The position numbers were made by a program, and so were the translations under genes. The notes beneath the pieces are model-generated. The model was not told where the DNA came from. It did no database searches and saw only the letters and a program-made list of their open reading frames with translations. A DNA stretch of 10,258 nucleotides from Rickettsia typhi. Lineage in GTDB: Bacteria > Pseudomonadota > Alphaproteobacteria > Rickettsiales > Rickettsiaceae. The stretch's first letter is position 1, and each line of letters starts with the position of its first letter. Positions 5,858-10,258 of this stretch are shown in pieces. The DNA is taken from contig CAMCTQ010000035.1 of the NCBI GenBank assembly GCA_945878545.1, forward strand, positions 1 to 10,258, in the 5' to 3' direction.

Positions 5858-6517
5858 ATGAAATTTACCATATTTTTCACTTTTATATTTAGCATATTTT
5901 CTTTTAGTAATAGTTTTGCGGCAAAATCAGCTGACGATTCTGACATCATTCGTTTAAATAAACTGAATTTTTGTAAAATTACCAAACAAGCAGATAATAA
6001 TTATGAGCCAGAAGATTTCGAAACAACCAATAATTTATTACGCGAAAGCGGTCAAGAATCTTTGTATTGCGGAGAGAAAATTATCATCAGCGGAGTAGTG
6101 GTTGATCAAAATTGCGTTCCCGTTGGCGACGCTAAAGTGTATATTTGGCAGATCAATTGCGAAGGTAAGTATCCTTATAAACCTCTCAAAAATGATATAA
6201 ACGAAAAACTCATAGATATCAGTAAAACTCTCACTTTTACCGGCAATGGGGTTGCTACAACAAATAACAAAGGTGAGTTTCATTTTATTACCGTATACCC
6301 CCCAGCAATCCATCACCTTGCCTCACATGTTAATATTCGAGTTGAGCATAGAACACTTGGCAACTTGCAGACACATCTAATGCTAAAAGGGCACAAGGTA
6401 GAATCTCCTGAATATTATCCAGAACTAAACTCTATTTACGAAATAGCTGCGAAGAAAAATGTTAGCATTTATAATTATCAAATAGTAATGCCAGGTAGTA
6501 GCGAAGATAACTATTAG
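5858..6517 (+). CDS. Exported intradiol ring-cleavage dioxygenase-like protein, iron ligands partly missing
   Basis: The 219-residue protein starts with a signal peptide (1-21, SFA-A). The core from residue 74 resembles the beta-sandwich of protocatechuate 3,4-dioxygenase and relatives: IISGVVVDQNCVPVGDAKVY (76-95), IWQINCEGKYPY (96-107), FTGNGVATTNNKGEFHFITV (127-146) and SHVNIRVEH (156-164). The family binds ferric iron with two Tyr and two His. By alignment with the PCD beta chain by eye, Y105 and H157 are present, but the second Tyr falls on I151 and the second His of HxH falls on N159; the nearby Arg also appears to be Leu154. Catechol cleavage is thus doubtful, and export is unusual for the classic enzyme. 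It may be a sugar- or ligand-binding or otherwise non-catalytic relative. Four mature-region cysteines (39, 71, 86, 101) could form disulfides. The gene stands alone with its own predicted promoter. Confidence 0.75.
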   Translation: MKFTIFFTFIFSIFSFSNSFAAKSADDSDIIRLNKLNFCKITKQADNNYEPEDFETTNNLLRESGQESLYCGEKIIISGVVVDQNCVPVGDAKVYIWQINCEGKYPYKPLKNDINEKLIDISKTLTFTGNGVATTNNKGEFHFITVYPPAIHHLASHVNIRVEHRTLGNLQTHLMLKGHKVESPEYYPELNSIYEIAAKKNVSIYNYQIVMPGSSEDNY

Positions 6518-6532
6518 TTAGTTTCTGCGCTA

Positions 6533-6546
6533 GCATTCTTGAATGC
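6533..6546 (+). terminator. Weak hairpin after the intradiol-like gene
   Basis: GCATTC (6533-6538) and GAATGC (6541-6546) form a perfect 6-base stem 16 bases after the stop codon, followed by ATTTAAATAT rather than a clean T-run. It may act as a weak terminator or only stabilise the 3' end. Confidence 0.25.
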
Positions 6547-6640
6547 ATTTAAATATAAGAAATTTAGGAGAAAGTCGTAGAAACTCTTCAAGAGAGCAAC
6601 GAGCAACAACCCACCTGGTTCAAACTGAATGTCCTATATT

Positions 6641-6670
6641 CCTGGATCACCACTTTGCAGAAATGACAAA
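6641..6670 (+). repeat. Degenerate copy of a dispersed palindromic repeat (WIPAFAGMT-type)
   Basis: The stretch CCTGGATCACCACTTTGCAG at 6641-6660, continuing AAATGACA, resembles the common bacterial repeat whose consensus runs roughly CTGGATTCCCGC, a loop, then GCGGGAATGACA and which reads WIPAFAGMT when translated. The ends (CTGGAT, AATGACA) and length match, but the GC-rich palindromic arms have decayed. Such elements are scattered through Rickettsia and other proteobacterial genomes. It sits in a 190-base gap between convergent genes, a normal place for them. The resemblance is by memory of the consensus. Confidence 0.42.
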
Positions 6671-6693
6671 GAAAAACCTGGATAAGGGATATA

Positions 6694-6710
6694 TAGCTTA
6701 GAATAAGCTA
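6694..6710 (-). terminator. Hairpin at the 3' end of the methyltransferase gene
   Basis: TAGCTTA (6694-6700) and TAAGCTA (6704-6710) pair perfectly across a 3-base loop. On the minus strand the stem begins with the methyltransferase stop codon (6708-6710). The following bases are TATATCCC and not a T-run, so intrinsic termination is uncertain; it may protect the mRNA 3' end. Confidence 0.35.
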
Positions 6711-8009
6711 CCAAATGGGAACATTCTTATTTCTAAGTAGTAAAGCCCCAGCATCCTGTAAAATAGTTAATGTATTTTTTACACTCTGAATTAGCAATTT
6801 ATCATCAACTTTTTCACCTACTTCAGCTATTGTAGCATCAAAAATTTCTCTGAAACTCATATTTTCACCAATCATATATTTAAACAGGTATTTCGTAAAA
6901 CTTGTTACTGGTAAACTAATTTTTACATCTCCATCTAATTCAGATTTCCAATTAAAATTAACCATGCTACCAAGAAGATGAGGATTAACTTCTAAATGTT
7001 CATAAATCTGTTTTGCTAAACCATTTATAGTATGAATATATGGCACATTATCGAGGTTGTCAAAAGAAGCAATTGAAGATTTTTGGTTAGAAACAAAAAA
7101 ACCATATTTAATTATCTGCCCAGTAATAATTTCGCATATTGCTTGCTGTTCAATAACACTCCTGTTTTTAAGTTCAGTCAGAAGCTCTTGATCGGTAATA
7201 AAATTCTCTAACCGGAGTAGCATTCTACTTCTAGAATCAACAAAATCGACGAAATTAAGATCAGCTTTGTTCACAAAGTCATAAAGTTCAGGAATTGAAT
7301 AGCATCTATCTTGTTTATGTAAGAATAGGTCATACAGCCCTATATCACCCATAGTATGAATATCAGATATCAATGCTTTACCACGTACATACCAATTTGA
7401 CGCAGGCAGTCCCTTCATTATAGACCAACCATTCTTTACTTCTTCCTGGAGAGAAGCAGTATTTTTGTTGACCATACGCATCAACTCTTGAATCTGATAA
7501 ACACCAGTTCTTCCATATTTAGCATAGACCATAAGACACATACCGCCCTTTTCGGTCAGAGAATCTTTTAGAATTTTTAAACCAAGATCAGGAGATTCAA
7601 GATGATGAAGTACGCCAACACAGTTAATATAATCAAATTTCCCGAGTTTTAAATTTGGAATATTTAAAATACTGTCATTTATCCAAGTAATGTTAGAAAG
7701 ACCACGATACTCAGCTCTTTTTTGCGCAATTGCCATACTGTTTTTACTAAAGTCCAAATATACAATTTGTGCATTTGTACTTTTTAATTGATCAGCTAAG
7801 AATATAGCACCGTCGCCAGTACCACCACCAGCAACTAAAACCCTAAACCCATCTTTAAAATTCTCCTTACCACCGTAGAGCCAATGGTTTAACTCACCCA
7901 AACAATCACCACAAGTCTTGACTAAACGTGTTTTATCATCCTCCGGATTCCGCAGTGGATATGGATAGTCCAGATATTGATCTTGAACTTGTTTTAAATC
8001 GTTTGACAT
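6708..8009 (-). CDS. Class I SAM-dependent methyltransferase with C-terminal regulatory-type domain
   Basis: This 433-residue protein carries a Rossmann methyltransferase domain at about 20-170. Motif I is VLVAGGGTGDG (57-67), the ribose-binding acidic residue is D86 in VYLDFS, NDSILNIP (111-118) is the adenine-contact region, and FDYINCVGVLHHL (125-137) is motif IV. The N-terminal YLDYPYPLRNPEDD (12-25) recalls the aromatic and proline-rich segment seen before the methyltransferase domain in bacterial protein-lysine methyltransferases such as rickettsial PKMT1/PKMT2, which modify OmpB. The remaining 260 residues are a large second region; 381-426 looks like a winged-helix-type segment. At 433 residues it is shorter than PKMT1/2 (about 530-550). 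The substrate is unknown: protein is suggested by the architecture, a small molecule remains possible. AAGGA 5 bases before the ATG at 8009 supports the start. It diverges from the PAP2 gene. Confidence 0.85.
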   Translation of the reverse strand: MSNDLKQVQDQYLDYPYPLRNPEDDKTRLVKTCGDCLGELNHWLYGGKENFKDGFRVLVAGGGTGDGAIFLADQLKSTNAQIVYLDFSKNSMAIAQKRAEYRGLSNITWINDSILNIPNLKLGKFDYINCVGVLHHLESPDLGLKILKDSLTEKGGMCLMVYAKYGRTGVYQIQELMRMVNKNTASLQEEVKNGWSIMKGLPASNWYVRGKALISDIHTMGDIGLYDLFLHKQDRCYSIPELYDFVNKADLNFVDFVDSRSRMLLRLENFITDQELLTELKNRSVIEQQAICEIITGQIIKYGFFVSNQKSSIASFDNLDNVPYIHTINGLAKQIYEHLEVNPHLLGSMVNFNWKSELDGDVKISLPVTSFTKYLFKYMIGENMSFREIFDATIAEVGEKVDDKLLIQSVKNTLTILQDAGALLLRNKNVPIW

Positions 8010-8036
8010 ATGTTCCTTTTGAATTTCCTCTGTAAC

Positions 8037-8067
8037 TTTATATCAGATTTTTACAACCAGTCATCAA
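8037..8067 (-). promoter_or_regulatory. Possible promoter of the methyltransferase gene
   Basis: On the minus strand TTGATG (8062-8067, 4 of 6) and TATAAA (8037-8042, 5 of 6) are spaced by 19 bases, which is slightly long. The start would be near 8030, about 20 bases before the ATG and just upstream of its AAGGA ribosome site. Confidence 0.33.
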
Positions 8068-8119
8068 TCTTTTTTGAATTAGAAAGGTATTGCCAATAAC
8101 TTTTATTATTCCAGTTACC

Positions 8120-8148
8120 TTGCCAAGTTAACTTATTTATGTTATATG
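8120..8148 (+). promoter_or_regulatory. Possible promoter of the PAP2 gene
   Basis: TTGCCA (8120-8125, 5 of 6 to TTGACA) and TATATG (8143-8148, 4 of 6) are separated by 17 bases. Transcription would begin near 8155 with a short leader to the ATG at 8179. It lies about 50 bases from the opposing methyltransferase promoter candidate, so the two genes would share the 157-base gap. Confidence 0.4.
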
Positions 8149-8178
8149 TGAACACCATTTTAGAATTTGGTCCTCGCC

Positions 8179-8784
8179 ATGAAAAACACTACTGTTTTTA
8201 CAAAGAATTTATTACTTATATTTTTGTCAATATTTGCATTTACACTTTATACTCATGATTCTTTTGCCGCGCAGAATAGACGTAGTTCCCTTAGAACTTT
8301 TGGTGATTACATGCAAATAATTAACCCTCTCTTTGCTGCTGGACTCGCCTCCCAAGAAAAAGGCTTTGGACATTTTGCAATAATTTACAGCCAAACTTTT
8401 GTAATTATGCATGGTACAAAATTAATTGCAAAAAGTGAAAAATGGCAAATTAGTAAAAGACCACATATTGAAAATAAAAAAGACAGATACGAAGGTTTAC
8501 CTTCCGGTCATACTGCCTCTGCTTTCGCAGCTGCCGCATATGTGAGAACCTTTTCAGATGAACACAAGATTCTTGCGATCCCGCTATATATAACTGCTGC
8601 GGTTACAGGATATAGCCGTGTCAAGGCAAAAGAACATACAGGATTGCAAGTTGTAGCAGGAGCAGCTTTGGCTGAAATCGTCACCTTCGTAAATAGTAAG
8701 CTGGATTGGAGTAACGAATATCGATCAACTAGCTTCCATGCCTTTCCAAATGGCGGAGCAATAAGTTTTGAGTTTAAATTTTAA
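8179..8784 (+). CDS. Exported PAP2-superfamily phosphatase-like protein with altered signature motifs
   Basis: From the ATG at 8179 the protein is 201 residues; an in-frame TTG at 8167 would add four. Residues 9-30 form a signal peptide (SFA-A). PAP2 acid phosphatases dephosphorylate lipid or soluble phosphates, as in lipid A 1-phosphatases. Motif C2 is intact, LPSGHTAS (107-114, with H111). C3 is SR-x5-H (146-153) with the nucleophile H153, but the Asp expected four residues later is Gln157. C1 normally reads K-x6-RP; here the lysine (K88) is five residues before RP (94-95) and Glu87 sits at the usual place. Hydrophobic helices at 113-124, 131-144 and 156-171 fit the family's membrane core. 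The C-terminus GGAISFEFKF, ending in Phe, looks like a beta strand and recalls outer-membrane barrel endings. Activity is plausible but not assured. Confidence 0.78.
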   Translation: MKNTTVFTKNLLLIFLSIFAFTLYTHDSFAAQNRRSSLRTFGDYMQIINPLFAAGLASQEKGFGHFAIIYSQTFVIMHGTKLIAKSEKWQISKRPHIENKKDRYEGLPSGHTASAFAAAAYVRTFSDEHKILAIPLYITAAVTGYSRVKAKEHTGLQVVAGAALAEIVTFVNSKLDWSNEYRSTSFHAFPNGGAISFEFKF

Positions 8785-8841
8785 ATTTGAGATTATCATT
8801 CTATAGAAAACCGAATCAGGCTTGGCAATAACAGTAACAAT

Positions 8842-9333
8842 CTAATTATTCAACATCTCTTTAAAAGATGATTCCAAACTAACTTGTAATTTTTCTAGAG
8901 CCTCATTGCTATTAGAAAGCCCAGCTTCCGTAACGTAATTGCCTATAGAGACAAGCACCTGCTCTAGAAAACTCCTAATACCCTGCGCCTCAAGACCTTT
9001 ACTAAAAACTCTAAGCTCTTGCAATTTAGAAATCTGCTCTTCATAATCTCTTAAACAAAGCCTTTCAAATAAATCAGCAAGTAGTATTTCAAATTCCTGT
9101 AGCTTGTTGTCTAAATCCATTAAGTTATCCAAGGGCTTTTTTGATAAATATTTCCTTGCTTCCTCAACTACAATTTTTGCCGATTTTGTATATTCTTGAG
9201 AAACCAACCCCCCTATTACTTTATCAGCAAATTGCTTGGATGTTGCGACAACTCCTATAAGCTCTGCATCTTTATTTATAGAACCATTAGCAATATATAC
9301 CGGTTTCCCAATTAATTCCTTTTTATCTTGCAT
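8842..9333 (-). CDS. Hypothetical helical protein, 163 residues
   Basis: I do not recognise this protein. I chose the ATG at 9333, preceded by AAGAG with a 7-base gap; a GTG at 9360 and a TTG at 9372 lie upstream in frame and would give up to 176 residues. There is no signal peptide or membrane segment, so it is probably cytoplasmic. Residues 5-30 (LIGKPVYIANGSI and on to ELIGVVATS) have an alternating pattern that may be a small beta domain faintly like a PRC-barrel start. The rest, from about 33 to the end, is strongly helical and charged with leucine repeats and may form a helical bundle or coiled coil. It has a near-consensus promoter about 90 bases upstream. It converges on the PAP2 gene, 57 bases away, and the codon pattern looks like its neighbours. 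Gene reality is likely; the function is unknown. Confidence 0.65.
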   Translation of the reverse strand: MQDKKELIGKPVYIANGSINKDAELIGVVATSKQFADKVIGGLVSQEYTKSAKIVVEEARKYLSKKPLDNLMDLDNKLQEFEILLADLFERLCLRDYEEQISKLQELRVFSKGLEAQGIRSFLEQVLVSIGNYVTEAGLSNSNEALEKLQVSLESSFKEMLNN

Positions 9334-9372
9334 CGTAGCACTCTTACCTTTTACATACACTAGACCATACAA

Positions 9373-9782
9373 ATTCTTCTGCTGAACTAGTTAAATTCAC
9401 ACAACTTCTCGTTGCTTATGAAGTGTAATTCTAACCGTAATTCACGCCCCTGTCAAGTAATAAATTTTCTGGGAGTACCCCCCCACGCTGAGTGCTGCTT
9501 TAGGTTGAATTAGAGATCTAGAAAGCGCCATGGTGGGTGAATGACAAACACCCTAAGGAAAAATTTGGATTAAAAAAAACTTCTAGACTTTAAAAAATGA
9601 CGTTGATATTCAACTTATAGTATATTTAGCTTGAAAACAGGATGGTTAATTTTAGAAGAGGCTGCGGGAAGCGTATAATAAATACACGAGCACAGACGAG
9701 AGTTGCTAAATTGGCTGTACCAAGCTAAGAAACTATAAAGCTAATATCCGGCACAAAAAATATAAAAGATTTAAAATATATT
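9373..9782. other. Long intergenic region with one strong promoter and otherwise unexplained sequence
   Basis: These 410 bases lie between two minus-strand genes. The right-hand part of the 5' leader and the strong minus promoter (9428-9456) account for the first 85 bases. A run of seven C (9478-9484) is unusual for such AT-rich DNA. The stretch CCATGGTGGGTGAATGACA (9528-9546) ends like the palindromic repeat at 6641 and may be a second decayed copy. From 9600 to 9782 I find no frame, tRNA cloverleaf or terminator. A few short open stretches suggest decayed coding DNA, but none is recognisable. Confidence 0.45.
9428..9456 (-). promoter_or_regulatory. Near-consensus sigma-70 promoter
   Basis: On the minus strand TTGACA (9451-9456, 6 of 6) is followed by exactly 17 bases and TAGAAT (9428-9433, 5 of 6). 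This is the best promoter in the window. Transcription would start near 9421, giving a leader of about 88 bases before the hypothetical gene's ATG at 9333. The leader contains the small stem CAAC/GTTG around 9400-9412. Confidence 0.65.
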
Positions 9783-10214
9783 CTATTCTTCGCGCACTAC
9801 CAAGACAGAAACAGACGAATGTCTAACAATTTTCGAAGCATTCGGGCCAAGCATATAATCACGCAATTGTGGCCGGACAGCAGATAGAATAATTAAATCA
9901 GCATTTACTTTATTCGAATAATTTATTACTTCATCGTATATAGCACCACGACCAACATAACATTTTACTTGAATTTCCTCAGGTACATACTTTGTTACTA
10001 GATCTTGTAACTGATTATTATATTTTTCCTTTTGATCACTCATCCAGTTTTTAGGTAAATAATCTTCGACTAACTTTGTACCAAAGTCAGGAATGATGTG
10101 CACAAGGTGTAAATCCGCGCCAAAAGCGTTGACAAAATTCAGAGCAGGAGGAAAAATAGCTCTCATTGATTGTTTATCTGATAAATCTACTGGAACAACT
10201 ATATTTTTATACAT
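9783..10214 (-). CDS. Universal stress protein (UspA family)
   Basis: This 143-residue single-domain protein has the UspA fold throughout: the opening strand YKNIVVPVDLSD (2-13) with the conserved D10, a second strand DLHLVHI (34-40), VGRGAIYDEVINYSNKVNAD (87-106) followed by LIILSAV, and the C-terminal LGPNASKIVRHSSVSVLVVR (122-141). In ATP-binding members the loop reads G-x2-G-x9-G-S/T. Here the first two glycines are absent (SAVRPQ at 111-116) and G123 is followed by Pro, so it probably belongs to the class that does not bind ATP in the MJ0577 way. The family helps cells survive stress in the cytoplasm, often as dimers. Length is typical. The ATG at 10214 has no clear Shine-Dalgarno. The gene stands alone with about 450 bases to the next start downstream. 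Confidence 0.9.
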   Translation of the reverse strand: MYKNIVVPVDLSDKQSMRAIFPPALNFVNAFGADLHLVHIIPDFGTKLVEDYLPKNWMSDQKEKYNNQLQDLVTKYVPEEIQVKCYVGRGAIYDEVINYSNKVNADLIILSAVRPQLRDYMLGPNASKIVRHSSVSVLVVREE

Positions 10215-10258
10215 ATTTAATAATGTTTAATACTTTTAAAATTTACTTAGCGTTAATT

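Noticed and set aside
6038..6316. 92-residue minus-strand frame inside the intradiol-like gene
   Set aside because: The opposite strand encodes a signal peptide and conserved fold motifs across the same bases.
6611..6632. GGTTCAAAC resembling a tRNA T-arm
   Set aside because: The flanking bases do not pair as a T-stem and no acceptor or anticodon arm can be drawn around it.
9442..9531. 29-codon minus-strand ATG frame
   Set aside because: It is short, overlaps the -35 of the strong promoter and has no supporting ribosome site.
9640..9760. Possible degenerate tRNA or transposase fragment
   Set aside because: No cloverleaf folds, and the short open stretches contain stops and no recognisable transposase motif.

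Overview
This 10.3 kb window is AT-rich and gene-sparse, with long A/T runs and intergenic gaps of 60 to 400 bases. The MurG sequence, the pair of exported DUF2608-type proteins, the Usp protein and the fragment of a genome-wide palindromic repeat suggest an obligately intracellular alphaproteobacterium of the Rickettsiales, most likely Rickettsiaceae (Rickettsia, Orientia or Megaira-like). This placement is an inference from protein resemblance and base composition; no rRNA is present to confirm it.

Layout. Bases 1-446 (minus) hold the N-terminal part of a membrane-anchored GH24 lysozyme that runs off the left edge. It diverges from a plus-strand set: murG (701-1795), an unrecognised lipoprotein (1902-2558), and two exported DUF2608/HAD-like proteins that overlap by 11 bases (2678-3544 and 3534-4391). 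A minus-strand membrane-anchored protein with two FKBP-like domains (4456-5499) converges on them. Then come a plus-strand exported protein with an intradiol-dioxygenase-like fold (5858-6517), a minus-strand SAM-dependent methyltransferase (6708-8009), a divergent exported PAP2 phosphatase-like protein (8179-8784), a minus-strand helical hypothetical protein behind a near-consensus promoter (8842-9333), and a minus-strand universal stress protein (9783-10214).

How the genes relate. Seven of the ten genes have a signal peptide, lipobox or N-terminal membrane anchor, and MurG works on the inner face of the membrane, so this is largely an envelope and periplasm neighbourhood. A peptidoglycan synthesis step (MurG) lies back to back with a probable peptidoglycan-cutting enzyme. 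Apart from the overlapping DUF2608 pair, the genes look like independent or very short transcription units with their own promoters, and no single pathway joins them.

The most striking pattern is catalytic degeneration among exported enzymes. Both DUF2608 proteins lack the HAD nucleophile aspartate, the intradiol-like protein appears to lack two of four iron ligands, and the PAP2 protein has altered C1 and C3 motifs. I see no CRISPR array, complete mobile element, tRNA, rRNA or recognisable defence or toxin-antitoxin system.
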